A DNA stretch of 64,000 bases from Brugia malayi (Eukaryota; Nematoda; Chromadorea; Rhabditida; Onchocercidae), in assembly GCF_000002995.4 (NCBI RefSeq), contig NW_025062477.1, positions 13,250,696 through 13,314,695 of the forward strand, given 5' to 3'. Both the position numbers and the translations under genes were made by a program. Shown one piece after another: positions 39,234 to 53,061 of this stretch. The notes below the pieces were generated by a model. That model had not been told where the DNA came from and ran no database searches. It saw only the letters and a program-made list of their open reading frames with translations. Numbering within the stretch: position 1 is the first letter of the stretch; each line of letters begins with the position of its first letter.

Positions 39234-42200
39234 CTCAAATTAGCAATTAAATTGTTGTTTGTTTACACCAGAAAAACTATGATTTCCTTAGAGGTGGGAA
39301 ATTAGTCATTGTCGTCTGACAAGATGACATTATCAAATCTTATCTAAATCAGCAATACGCAGACAGCGATCTTCAATAGGTAACATTTTTGGACTGCTTT
39401 ACTTAGCCAAATACATGTAATTTCTTTGCTCGAGCTATTTAGGACTACAGATCTCGTTGATTTTTGCGCTCTTATCACAAGTAACATTTTATAGTCTAGG
39501 AAATTGTACTGATCAAGAGATAAGAGTCAAATAATACAGACGATTAAAGAAAACTGTATGCAGTCTTGATACTTACGTCATTTACGTGTTCCGCCTAATT
39601 TTCTTTAATGCTTTACTTGATACATGATTGCGTTGCATTCCTTTGCATTTAATACAGATTAGTATTGATTTGATTTCTGCATTACCTACTGGTTTCTTAC
39701 AATGATAAGTTGGAATTCTCTATTTTGAAACAAGTATTAAATTTATTGGGTAAAACTGTCATCTCGCACTACACATCAAATTATCTCTGATTACTAATTA
39801 TTATATTACCAGTGCATTTGTAGCGAGTTGCATAAGTAAAATCGGTGAGGAGATTCATTAAAAAATCAATGCCGGGAATTTGAAAACTTCCCAAAATAGC
39901 CAGGAATCAAAATATTTTAAACTCCGAAAGTTACGCTAAAGGTAAAGTTACAAGTAAGAAATTGTAAGTGAATTTTTTAAAAAATAGATAATGAAGAGTA
40001 ATTTTACATAATATATTTATTTATTATTAAATATTTAATTATTACATGAATCGTCCTTAAAAATTATCAAATCTCCTGAACTCCTCTTGTCTCCTACTTG
40101 AATCATATCCGAAAATAATATAAGTAACAAACTTTGTTGAGTGATGAATAGTAGTACAATGTAGTAAGTGAGAAAATAAACAGTTGATGAATTCATTGCT
40201 TAATTGCATAATAGAATTGGGAATACCGTAACGGCATACTATTATTTGATAGTTTTTGATTGAACTCGATCATACAGCTTTACTGTCAGATATGCATTGC
40301 TACAACAGCAAGTATCTTCCAGCATTCTTATCAGAGAGGTATCATAGTCCTGCAACAGGAACTGAAATGCATTTTAATGGAAGTCAAATACTATACGATT
40401 TATGTAAGGTTAAGTTATAGCTGTAAACTGAACTGCCATTATTTTCTGATTTTCCCTTTCACATTATTAAATGATATCAAATGTATTTGTTATTGGAATC
40501 TTCCATATCATAAGGTTTAAGCAATGAGAAAAAGTTTACGCATCGGAATGTAAAATGGCAAAAGATAGTTGCATCTTCTGTCTTCCAAGAATGCTAAGTT
40601 AAATCTTAGCTGTTTCGAAGAAGCAACCGAACAATAAGCAAAAATTTTGGGTTGAACTATTGTTGAAGTGTAAATAAAGATTTTCTATAAAAACCAAAAA
40701 CGCTTATTCATAATTGCTAAATTTTTTCATCCAACACCGCCCGCAATGTTTGTCATAATCGATACTCAATTATTTGCATCAACTGGGGAACGTTTCACTC
40801 AAAGTCACTAGTACTGTAAATCAGAAATTGTCCTTTCTGATCCGGAAAGTCAATAACCTATTTGTATTTGATTATATTTTGGTATTGACATAATGCGAGG
40901 AGAAAACTATATATAAATGCAACGTCTAAAAATTCAACAGCTTATTTTATTTCAATTTAAATAACTAATTCTGAACTTTAATTATCATTTTTTTTTTTTC
41001 AATATTTGCTTTTATTTATAATTTAAACACACTTCTAATGTTGCTTACTGATTCAAACTCAAATTCAAGGATAAATTTCTCTCTTTATTAAATTATTAAA
41101 TGTGAAACAATTCTGTCTTTTGGAATATTAGCATTTGCATTGAGCGCATTTTGAATACCACTATTTTCAATATAATACATTTTGTCATGCTTCTTTATTA
41201 TATCATTCGCTATGTTTATTAAATTTTGAAAGATTATTTTTGTGTCTAAATTAGTAAACTCTTTTAAATGAATGGACACTTTTTCATTTAAAATATTTAG
41301 CAAAAAAAAAAAAAGAAGAGCTTTGCAAATTGTTTTCCTACATTTCTTACAAAGTATGACATAAGAATTACAGAATGTATTGAATCAAGAAGAGAGACTT
41401 AAGCTTATTTTACTAATAATATCACTGGATTTTTAGACATTCAAAATTTGAATTTGAATCCATTCATAAGAAATGGAAGAAGTGTTCAAATAAGAACAAA
41501 GGATTTCACTTGTAATTGTAGATATATTTTGGCAAGCTGATAACAGACATCGAACTATTTTTTGACGTTGCGTCAGATAATATTTCAAGATAATTCAGAA
41601 ATGAAAAGTAGATTTAGAATTAACTGAGAAAGTCCAATAGCAATTAATTAATGCGATTCATCTATAGAAGCAATATTTTATGATATAAAATATACATAAA
41701 ATATTATACTCTAAACTCAAAAGAAGGAAAAAATGTTTCACTGAAACGAACTGCTACTCCTTTTTGTCCTAGGCTATATTAATTATAAACAGGCCAAATA
41801 AACTCGAGAAAAAAGTATTCTTATGTCTATGCAAAACAATTTGAGCCAAATTTTCTATTATGTAAGTAGAAGAAGGTTTGCAAGGAGAAATTGAAATGAA
41901 TTCGTATGGAAAGATCTTATTTAGCCGAGCAATGAATGAATGCGAGATGAAAAAAGAATATCGAGAAAGATGGAAAAAAAATGAAATATTTTTCCGATTT
42001 ATTCCATCTCAACTATAAACGATAATTTTCAGCTTTAGAGAACGTGCTATTCTGATCATTTAATCCTATCATCAATCAAATTTAGGATTTTATTTTATTT
42101 CAGTCAGAGACTTATGCATATGATAAAGTTCTATTAGTCCTAGTAGCTCGAAATCAAGTTAATCCGAAAATAAATGATAGCTAAAGTAATATTTGAAGAT

Positions 42201-45200
42201 TTCTGAACTTTAACTAGAATGATTGTCTTCTTTAGAACATACAACAAATAATGTATTTCTTATCACAATTAGAAGCTAATATCAAATTTGTTCACTACTG
42301 ATTCAGAAATCCTTTTTATTTATTTATTTTTTTGTTTAGCTAATGCAGAAGTGAATAAACTTTGAAAATAAAAGCAACCCAAGCAATATTGACAGAATAT
42401 TAGGGCGGTAGTGGAATTTGTGAGAGAATAATTAGTGGAAGGATAGAATGACATGTGCCAAAATAGATTTCTGCCTGAGGAGATGGAAGGTCTGAACCAT
42501 TGCAAAAAGCACAGAGAGAGAATCTGTTGTAAAAAGGGTTGTATTCATCCACTAAGCATTTATTTTCAATAAACAACACTTCGCAATTTTATTTTTCATT
42601 CTCGACAAAAAGACGAGAAAAAAAGAAATGAAAAAGAAGAAAGAGTAAATTAAAAGTGTCTGAATGCTTTATTCTGTATAGCATATTTGTCTTTTGTTAA
42701 TTTACCAGCATTTTAAGCCTGCATTGCACATTTCGAAGAATTTCTCTAACTGTAATACAGACGTAATCTGACAGAACCGAAAATATCGTGAACTGTCCAA
42801 GATGAAATCAAATTTTAGTACCACTTTCTGTTTTGAAAAATGGTTTATACTGCAAGCTGCTAAAAGGATATTTATTTCAAAGGTAACTTGTGGCTCACCT
42901 GCTTATAATTTAATCAGTTTAAAAGGAGATAAAACCTGCAGAACATTTATGAGAATTTCAAGAAGAATTTTTTTTTTTTAAATCAAAAATAATAGTTTAA
43001 TAACTTTTATCATTCTTGCGCCATTCTGCTCAAAATTTTTAAAATATAAAAAGGATATAAAAATGATTGAAAAGTAACGAGTAGTAAAGAAGAAAGTTGA
43101 ATTCGATCTTATCTCCTCTATCCATCCTATCTCTCTCTCCCTCCCCCTCTCTCTTTCTTTCTCTTTTTTTCACATATAAAGAGACTAAGATATTTCAGAA
43201 ATACCTTAAACATTTAACGTCACATCAACAACTGTTCCTTACTGCTTGATTTATCGGAACATTGCTGAAAGGCCACAACAAGCATCGAATGATAGATATC
43301 TAATAAACACAAAACTATCATTAAATGGTTAATTGATTGATTGGTTCATTCGCTCATTCATAAAAACTTCCGTTTTACCAAAAAGAAAAGCTGCAAAGTC
43401 TGAAATTCTGAAGTAAATAGGTCAAAATCTATTGAGCACATGACAAAGGACACATTTTCAATTTTCGTTTTCCGGAGTTGCACGCACTTTTTTTCCGATT
43501 TTTTGAAAGTACTGAGATGAATAACAATGTTCTTGAAAAAATGTCCTTGAATATCTAAACTTATGATTGTGCAATCAATCTAAACCTCCATTTTTCATTC
43601 CTTTACTCTATTCTAAGTGATCATAACGCTTAGTCAAGAACGTTAAACAATGACGTAAAATAGTAAGGAAGAAGTATTTTAAAAATGGTCAACAGGAAAT
43701 ATCTAATCTACATCATAACTAATCAAAAAAAAAAAAAAGGATTTCATTATGATCAGCGTAGTTTGTTTGCCTTTTTCACAGTATTATAACTCACAGAGCA
43801 TTCGAAATACGACTAATTTTATTTAACATTGAAATCAGTTTTCCATCTTCTTTCTCACTTAAAATTGCTTCAAATTTAAAAGCTTTTCATTTGAAAACTT
43901 TTAAAGCATGCATTCTATTTCAAAATGTTTTGGACTAAAATTTATAAAGAATTGAAGTTTATTTCTTAATATTTTATATGGATACAAAACTAATAAAAAT
44001 TTATTTGAAATAGCTATAAGTGCTTGTGGAAATGGAAGCATTTAGTGATATTTCAAGCTTTCAGGTTGTTGTAAGGAAAGATTAGTGATCTGATCCGGAC
44101 GGATTAGAGAGAAACTTTCTCTTCTGCAAATAAAACAAAGCGAATATATATATATCAGTATGTACTGCAATACCGATTATTATCATTTTTCTAAAATCCG
44201 CCTTATTTCTTCCCTGTATTTCGTCGAAGATTTTGCAAAAACTCTTTAACTTTAAGCTCTTTAACTGAATATCATAATGATAAAAACTTATTACAATTGC
44301 ATAATATTAAATGTTGTAACTATTATTCATCAAACAATTCATTTTGCATTAATTTTTAAAACATTAATTTTATATCGTTTATTTAACAAAAAGCAATTAA
44401 CAGAAAATGCAAAATTTTTGATGCGCTGTTAAGCAAAACATTTTTCGAAAAATTTTTTTCTAAATTTTGCAATAATATTTACTATCTCTGCTAACGGAAT
44501 AGAGCAAAGATTACTGGGTGATTTCTTCTGTAGTTGTAATAAAGAATATAATTGAAACAAAATATTACCCAAAGACGGACTCAAATATCATTCCGTCTTG
44601 TCTTAGTGCTGATTTAAAAAAAAAAAAAAGCAATGATAGAAATCTATAGTTAAGCGACAACAAAGTGCTAACAACATAAGAATTAGCTTTCTGGAGAGAC
44701 AAAACTTATAAGCTTACATCAAAAGACATTCGGAAGAAGGAAAAAAAAAAAAAAAAACATTTCTGGAAACTTTCAGTTTGGGAAGTAACTTAGCACTTTT
44801 ATAACTTTATTCAACTTTATTTTTAGAAAGCTTGATACACTAACATGAAACTAGCAGAATTAAACCTATAAATTTAGCTGTTCAATACAAAGAAGTGCGG
44901 AACTCTACTGATTGGATAGAATGAAAAAAGCATAAAAAACGATAACTTCATTTTATTATATTGTGTAATATTTCAACAATAGTAAAAATCTCACAGATAT
45001 TCTAGTAATCAAATGTTACAACAAATATTGGATATCATCGAAGGCATTGAATTCATTGCTAAGTATATCGCCAAGAATGAAAATCAATTCATGAAAAAGT
45101 GCTCAGTTTTAGCGAATTTACAAACGACTGATAGTGACAATATTTATTCTTTCTTAATATCAAATTTTAATCCATCATTTTCTATTCCAATCACTTTATC

Positions 45201-46564
45201 AGTAGAGAACGAATGAAAATATGTTTCAGTTCTAATCTGTCAAATCCTTTTTGCTTTAAGTTTTTTTTTTCTTTCCTTTTTTTTTTGCCTAACTGATGAT
45301 GGAACATTTGAAATTTAAGTCTCTGTACCAAAAGACAGCAGTGAAACTAAAATTATGGAAAGGATTAAATTATTGAGCAGTGATAGCTTTATGCAAGTAT
45401 TGCAGAAATTAGCAAAAACGTAATATGTATTTTCAATTCAATCAACTGATGTAATTTCTACACATATGGCAAAAGTCTTCCGGTGAAAGAGCGAAATTTT
45501 CCGCTTAATGTTATGCATATAAGCAATTGTGGAATGTGGACATTGATTAGAAAACAGTAAAAATGGAAGTAAAAAAAAATTAAGTAAAGGTCTGAAGACT
45601 GAATCTATTTTGAAGAACTTAGAAACATCCTTCATTAATTCGATGAAATTTAAATAGAAATAAAAAAAGATCACAAAATTATATGTCCAAATAACAGAAC
45701 TTATTTGGAGGCATAAATGTTAATTGGAAATATCTCAGAACAAAAAAGCATAAAAATTTCACAGTGTTTTAGGTGCAGTTTTTATTTATATCAATAGTTT
45801 AAAAATGGCTGATAATAAAATTCATGCAAGAAATTGAGGAAATTTTGAATGCGAGATTACTACAAGCATGAAAAAATTATTTATTTCTATTCGGTAATAT
45901 TCGATATATGATCTCTAAAATCTAAGATTATCTTCTGGCATTACTGTGATATGATATGAAGTAAGCGATAAACACCACTTTCCTACATACAAACTTCCCA
46001 TTATCATCACTAAGATCTAATTGATATCAAACATTAACAATTTAGAAAGTGATTTGTTAAGATTTCATCTATTACATATCTTTAAGCCTTTTACCTATAA
46101 CTAAATTTTTTGAGAAATGGAGATGGGAAATCTGAGAGTTATCATTTTTAAACTTTTTCTATCACAGAATATGAAATTTACTTTGTTTATCAAAGGTCTA
46201 GAAGAATATTCTTTACTATCACTACGCTATTTATTCATTTTCACTTCTTATTTGAAGCATATCACACTAGAAGCAATTCATTCATTATTAGTCTTTGATA
46301 AATTGATAGATAACTGATTGAAATCAGTATAAGAAAGTTATCAGTTGTTATAGTCATATCACTTCACATCCTTATAACTGTTTTACTACTTGAAGTGATA
46401 TCTTTAGATTATGAATCTTTTTCCACTTATTTTCAATCCCATAAATTTAGCAAATTCAATTTAAAAGCAAAAAGCTTCAATAGATCCCTGTTTAATAAGA
46501 GAGTTTATTGCTATCATTTGTTTTTAATGACAAATGCCGAAAACATTAGTCAGCTTAGGTCAAT
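39234..46564. other. Long AT-rich stretch without a supported gene
   Basis: It lies between the 5' end of the receptor gene and the 3' end of pyruvate kinase, both on the minus strand. The receptor's first exon (start codon and signal peptide) should lie in its lower part but I could not identify it. It holds poly-A/T runs, a pyrimidine tract at about 43127-43172 and a few 60-75-codon AT-rich frames that I do not believe are genes. Confidence 0.5.
43127..43172. repeat. Pyrimidine (CT-rich) low-complexity tract
   Basis: A strand-biased run of C and T (TCTCTCTCTCCCTCCCCCTC and similar) sits in the otherwise AT-rich gene-poor stretch. It is simple sequence and no function is claimed. Confidence 0.75.
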
Positions 46565-49500
46565 TCATGGCACTCTAATAATACGCATTGTGTTCGTATG
46601 TCCGGATCCTATAATTTTTCATTAAAAGTATAAGAATTATCAATTGTTTCTCTAAAGATGAAATTTTTCTATTTGAGAAAAAATGAAAACATTTTCTTCT
46701 GCCTTTCCACTGATATATATCATTTTCAAATATTACAGATTACTGCATCGGTTGTGATTTAAGATTTTTTCTCATATTTCGAAGTAGCAATAGCAGTCAT
46801 AAATACCTTTGGACCATCCTGTGATAATGATGATTAAATCATTTGATTTAATAAAACCACAAGCTTTCCCTTCTTTCATACCATGAGCCACTCGCAGATC
46901 AATATCAGCCTTCCAATCCTCATTTTTTGGCTCTGCAACAAATACATTCTTCGACTAAAGATCCAATTTTATAAAATTACTTACTTAGCAACATCAAAAA
47001 TTATTTATAAAAACTCTTTGTTTACCTAATGAAACTAATTACTTGACTAATTAAGCCCCTACATAATGCATGTTAGCAAACCGGTGTAAAGTGTTGGATG
47101 GACACCACGAAACAGATGCATTTGTCGGGCGGCTTGCTCTTCTCGAGTTATTGCAATAATTGGTGCCATGGGACGATAACGACTCACCAAACTGGCGGAG
47201 CTAAATTTATCATTTAAAAGTTTAATATATGCAAAGCATAATAAAGTTGCTTATTCCTAAAAAAAAAAAGACCACGTTTTTACGTTGAAGTTGCACGTAT
47301 TTAAGTTGTACTTCCTTTTATCTATGTCTTTTTCAATGTTACAGGGAATTTGAACTTCTGAAAATACTTACTGCCCTGTGGCAGTTAGCACTATGATAGC
47401 GCTTGCATTGCATGAAATTGCTGCAGAAGCGGCTGCAATCGCAATCGTGTGTGTGACATCTGGAGGTTTCTTCATGCACAGAAGAGCTTCACGGAATACT
47501 TCTTGGTAGTTCACGGTCGATTCGGCTTCCAAGCATAACTGAAGCGCCATTAACTCTTAGAATTTGTTCAGTTTTAATAAGCGCTTGTTATCTTGATGTC
47601 ATTACCAAGCGCATTTATTTGTCAACGCTTTCCTTTTGGTCCTCTTTCCGCTTACCTTACTCATAGTTAATAGTGTTAATACAGGATAGTCTCCCTTTGC
47701 TGTCTCACCGCTTAACATAACACAATCGCTACCATCGAGTACTGCATTTGCTACATCACTACCTGAAGTATTCATTTGTTATATCATTGCTTAAATCACT
47801 AATTAATATGCAAAATGTAAAATAAATGAAACACTTCTTGAATATGTAATTAATAATGTAACAAATTGCTACTATTTTTAGCAAAATCCTTAGGCAACAA
47901 AAATCTCGCAAAGTATAGCCATTGGATTATGCTATCCCTAATGGTTAACTGACCCTCAGCTCGGGTAGGTCTTGGCTTCTTGGTCATTGATTCAAGCATT
48001 TGAGTAGCACATACTACGGGCTTTCCCATTAAGTTACATCGTGCGATTAGCATTTTTTGCGCTGCGAATACTTTCTCAGTGGGAATTTCGATACCCAAAT
48101 CACCGCGTGCTATCATCAGCCCATCTGCCTCTCTGATTATTTCATCTGCGCTGAAAGCCATAACGACATTTTCTCCTTCATTTATCAACAAAACAATAAA
48201 CCACATCTTACTGCATTTCAGAATAAACTTGCAACGATAGCTTGCTACTCCGAAGCAACTTATTTTCACTTTTGCAAATTCGATTATCATCTACTACTTA
48301 TCATTAACTTGCAATAATTAGTTCTCACTTTTCAATGCCTTCCTGATTTTCAATTTTCGCTATAATTTTAATAAATCTTCCTTTCTCGCCAAGAATACGT
48401 CGTATTGTACGTACACCTTCAGCGTTTCGAATAAATGATGCAAATATCATATCAACACCCTATGAAAACAAAAATACATTAAAGCTATCTCCTCCAATTT
48501 ACAGCTGACAACTTTAGAAAAACTGGTACCTGTTCGACACCGAATTTCAGATCTTTAGTGTCTTTGTCTGAAACAGCAGGCAAGTCGCATTTGGTACCAG
48601 GAAGGTTGACTCCTTTTTTGCTACCTAATTTGCCCCCATTCTCAATTGTACACATTATGTCCTTGCCCTCTAAAATGATAGAATTATTTGGTCAATGAAA
48701 CATAAACAAATTAAATTCTTGATCAACGATGACTCAATTTGATATAGTCGACAGGAATTTGAATTTAAAGTTTCAGTCAAATTATGTGCTTTAACCGATC
48801 GAACTTTGCAATCTGAAGGCTTTTCAGCTAATCATTATTGAATAACAGAATAAATATCCATACGGATGCTATCCACCACCACTGAAATGAGTCCATCATC
48901 GATAAATACGTGTGCTCCAGGATTCAGAATTTTTGGCATGTTCTCATAATCGACGTATAATATATTAGCATTGCATTTTGAAGCCATTGCTTTATCTATC
49001 GTGAGCTTGATTTTTGCTCCTTTTTTTAGTTCTATCTCCGCAGTAGCGGACTTGAAAATATCACAGATTTTAAAGTCTAAGTTTTCTTATTTATTTTTAT
49101 ATAGTTGTCTTAGTAATTAGTTTCTATTTAAGCTAATTTTATGATCGATATTATCCATTTTAAAGTTTTCAAATCTAAAATTTAAGAATTTCGATTATTT
49201 TGAAAGACTTTAACATTTCTTTAGTCTTCCTAATGCTTTTTTAGCACTACCGCAAGACAAACTTATGTTGTTAATAGAAAACAAAATTATCTGTATTAAG
49301 CGATTTTAATTGCTCTTTCATAGTTTTTCCAAGAATTTAACTCTACTCCGTCTATAAGTCCAGTACGAATCTCAGGTCCTTTAGTGTCTAGAGCAATTCC
49401 AACTATCGGTTTTTGATGAAAACTTTGCACTGCTTCACGTATGTTTTTGATTGTTGTTGCATGATACTGCCAAAGAAAATTAATTTTAGTTTGGGAATTT

Positions 49501-50021
49501 TTACAATGGCAATCAAATTAATCATATTGAGAGATAATTGTACGATTAAATTTAAGGCAGAAATTTTTAAATTGTAAGAGATTTTATAATTATTAATACA
49601 GACTTCATGAGATCCATGACTAAAATTCAAACGAGCAATATTCATTCCGGATGAAATCATTTCCTTCAGGTTATCCACACTTCCACATGCCGGTCCTGTA
49701 ATTCTTGCATGAAGTGAAAGATTAAATCGATTGAAAATATCACTTTCTGGTGAACAAACTGATAAGGTGGAAATAGTACTTAATCATACATCAATTAGCG
49801 AATTTTGACGTTGAGGTGACAGTCATCTGAATTGATACATTAGAAATATTCGATTTGTTGAGAAGTGGCCAAGCAGTTGGGAAAAGTGAATTAGTTGAAG
49901 TTTCAGGTTTAAGAGAGAATTATTTCATACCAATGGTACATATAATTGCCGTTTTTCTTTCGATATGTGGCTGACTTTGAATGTTTATTTTGCTCTTATG
50001 CATGAGATTTGTGAATACTTC
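46565..50021 (-). CDS. pyk: Pyruvate kinase
   Basis: Exons in transcript order: 50021-49931 (acceptor could be 50028), 49695-49604, 49466-49347, 49050-48864, 48669-48530, 48459-48329, 48150-47954, 47762-47656, 47553-47372, 47200-47082, 46932-46807 and 46608-46565. They join in phase to 511 residues. The enzyme converts phosphoenolpyruvate and ADP to pyruvate and ATP in the cytosol. Visible family signatures: [47 protein letters not shown], the catalytic Lys in [12 protein letters not shown], the metal/PEP site [50 protein letters not shown] at the effector-binding region, FRGVHP and [12 protein letters not shown]. The N-terminus is unresolved. An upstream exon at 51051-50980 fits in phase and would add 24 codons but has no ATG; alternatively translation begins at the Met of LMHKSK in the first listed exon. 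Confidence 0.92.
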
Positions 50022-50979
50022 CTGGCCACTAAATTTGAATTACTTTATTAGACATTGTTAATAAATATATATTTAAAATTAAATCTGCATGCCACTTTAT
50101 GACTAATTCATTTGCTAACTGGGACTAATTCATTTATGGAACTATTTTGTCCCACAAGTTGTCTTTAAAGTAACAGATTTCCAGATCTTCAGAAATTTTG
50201 GTAGGACATCTTCGCATTCATACTTTTCTTCATTCCGATCATTTCAAAATTCTTAAACGTAATTCAGGTAAAAGTACTTTGTTTTGAGTGGATTCCATTT
50301 GTATATCATTTAAGCAGAAAATATTAAAAAAAAAAAACTCAATTCACGGACTTTTGTCTTCCTATCATGGCAAGGACTTTTTTTTCAAAAATTTTGGAAC
50401 TCGATTTAGGCTAGGGAATATGGAAAATACTTTTTCGTTGAAAATTTGTGATCACTTTTTTTAGAACTGAAAAGTAGTCGAATAATTTTGTTCGTATCAT
50501 ATTTTATTGCCCAACACAATTTCAATTATTTCTTGAGACAGAAGTAAAAAGCACTTGTAACACGTCACTTACCTTTTTAATTTCTTCATGAAAGAATAAA
50601 TTGATTTTCAAATCTAAGTTTTCATTAATATAATGTGATAGCTTAGATTAAATCATTTTAGTCAATTATGTTTGATTTTCTTATCAATTTTCCCTATTAA
50701 AAGTCATAAAAGTACTATTTAGATTCTCAATTTGGCTCGATTGTTAGTAAATGTAATTTGTTTCATGACACTCTTCAATAATTTGATAAATTATTATAGC
50801 AGTTAGTAATTAGCCACACTTTCTCGTTGTTTTCCTCACCTGTGCTTTTGCTCTATTTGATGACAATATTTCTGTTTCACATTCGAATTTAAGTAATTAT
50901 AAATGAGTCCATTGATTTTTTGGTCATAAACATTCTGAGAGCACAAAAACCATTCATAATTATGTTAAGTAAAACATAC

Positions 50980-51051
50980 ATCATCTTTAGAGTCAGTTGC
51001 ACACTTTTCCGCACTACCAAAGCTTAGCAAGACACCTCCGCTTGACAGCAG
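50980..51051 (-). CDS. Candidate 5' exon of pyruvate kinase
   Basis: Twenty-four open codons lie between an acceptor (CCGTATAG) and a donor (GATGAT then GTATGT). Both ends are phase 0, which matches the pyruvate kinase exon if that one starts at 50021. The peptide (SSGGVLLSFGSAEKCATDSK) has no methionine, so a further start exon would be needed. Adding it gives a total length close to typical pyruvate kinases (~535 aa). The alternative is chance. Confidence 0.35.
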
Positions 51052-51250
51052 CTATACGGAATAGAAGAATGAAATAAGCTAACATCTTTATTTAAAATAG
51101 AAATGATAATTTAAAGTAAAATTTGCATCTTATACCAAATCATTTAAATGTAGAATCTTATGAAATCTAAACTTTTTTAAATTTATATATCAGTGAGCTT
51201 TTATATGAGCAAACTTTGTATGGATAACAAGTTACTGAGACACAACTAAT

Positions 51251-53061
51251 TTACAATTGATCTGAGTGATGTGTCGAATCATCTGACTTCTTAATAGGAC
51301 CATCTAATGGTTTCATCCGTTCAATATATTCATTAATGACTTCTGGCGAATAATATCTGTCAATATAGTCATGCAAGTGATGTTCCACAATTGCCCGTGC
51401 TGAGCAATTCCTGAATTAGAAATATCTTTGGGCATCAGAAATAAACATTTCAGTTGATTTAGCTCATTTTCAAATATGTTGGCTTGTCTTTTTTAACTTA
51501 TATAGATGAACACGTGAAATTTTCATCTACCAGACAAACTGTTTTCAAATAAGCATGAATTCTTTGAAGGAACATTTTTTAGAACAAAAAGGAAATGGAG
51601 AACAAAGCATTATAAAATTACAGGCTATTAGTTGCATTTCAAATGCGGAAATATCAATTTTAAAGAGTTCTCTTAACGTTTAAAAACAAAAGAATAGTAA
51701 GTAAACTAACGAGATGATATCATCATTGAAGAAAAGAATATAAAGTGATTTCATCTGTTCGTCAAAATACTTTTTAAGAGTAGTCCTATAATTAAAATAA
51801 TAAGCAGGGAGAAGCCTCTTCCATTCTGATTTGAGCCTAAGACTCAAATTTTTCTACCTTTTGTTTGTGAAGGAAGCACAAGACTCAAAACTAGAGCCAT
51901 GAAGTGAGATTAAAAAGTAGCCTATTCATTTGTAATCAGCATAGTAATAATTAAATATTCATTTCATTGGTTAAAATCATTCAAAACTGACAAAAAAAAT
52001 ATTAATAATTCCTAAAGCACTGCAAACACAAGCCTAATATAACTTTTCGAGCTTTCCCAGCTTTGGTACAGATTAATGAATTATCAGACATACCGAAAGA
52101 TGAAATGTGCAGCACTTAGTACTATAATGAAGCCAAGAGCCCAGCGCAGAGAAGTAGTATAGTCTAAGGATGAAGCCATATAGTTTTGTTGTTGTTGGTA
52201 TTCAGCAGAAGCCTAAAGTAAACAAGTATTTACAGCAAACTTTCAAGAAGCAAAAAAAGAAGTAATTTATGAGAAGTAAACAACCGCACCATCATTTGCA
52301 GAAAATAGATTGGACCAAAAATTAAGATAAGAACAATGATATTAATTTTTTCACGAGAAAAATGGAATATTAAGTAATCTTTGACATTTCAATTTGTATG
52401 AAAGAAGAAAATGTGCAGAATTGAGGATGTCAGAGGAGAAGAAAGAAAAAAAAAAGTAAAAAGTTATTACTAAGTGGCGCTGTTGGTGAGGAAAATTAGA
52501 AAAAAGAACAAAAATGTTTGGATGCTATATTTAAAGCTTTTTATCAGTAACAAACATAAAGGATTTGTACTGATAAAATGTAACAGATTAGGAAATTTGA
52601 GAAGAAATTAAGTTAATTAAAGTGAAAATCCGAAAGGGACATATAGTGGAGTTCTATATAATAAGTAAATTTTAGGAATTCAAACCGAAATACTGATGAA
52701 ATGGCATTGATTCTTCCTTCTCAAGAATAGAAATGAATAAGTTATTACTTTTGATTTTTAATTTCCTTGCGATATTTTAATACAAGCAAAGTAAAGCTAC
52801 TTTAGATACCTTAAGATTGACAGGTTCGAATATTCTTTCTTATTAAAGAACTTTCATAATATTACATTCGTCGTTGCAATTCTTTTTGTTTTCCTTATCA
52901 CTTATCAATTAATGACTGCAAACAACTGTGCATGTCTTACATTTGTTGGTATAATCATTTCTAAATTCATTCCAGGTGCTTTTTGTAGGAAGAATGAAAG
53001 TGTGACTTTAGAATGACCTCGTGGATCGAAGTCATAATGCCACTCTTTTGAATCAAAAGTG
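51251..53061 (-). CDS. Unknown single-pass membrane protein (C-terminal exons)
   Basis: Exons in transcript order: 53044 (or 53061)-52941, 52212-52094, 51785-51711 and 51410-51251, ending in TAA; phases agree throughout. The first listed exon codes for WHYDFDPRGHSKVTLSFFL and KAPGMNLEMIIPTN. The second has a Gln run followed by the only membrane helix (SLRWALGFIIVLSAAHFIF, about nt 52096-52150). The third and fourth give a cytosolic-type region (TLKKYFDEQMKSLYILFF, CSARAIVEHHLHDYIDRYYS) with a charged His/Asp-rich end. The peptide composition, splice sites and consistent phases make a real gene likely, but I do not recognise the family. The N-terminus is unresolved; a start exon at 54786-54697 is possible. 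The gene lies upstream of pyruvate kinase on the same strand, about 0.2 kb from its candidate 5' exon. Confidence 0.65.

Noticed and set aside
41088..41303. 71-codon minus-strand frame rich in Asn, Ile and Lys
   Set aside because: Composition follows the AT content, no splice context, no family resemblance.
45013..45216. 67-codon plus-strand frame beginning MLQQILDIIEGIEF
   Set aside because: Some coding-like character but isolated, with no neighbouring exons or splice sites I can support.
46117..46625. Two plus-strand frames near the 3' end of pyruvate kinase
   Set aside because: One overlaps the antisense of the terminal pyruvate kinase exon (46608-46565), which completes the GSGHTNTM motif; the other is AT-biased.
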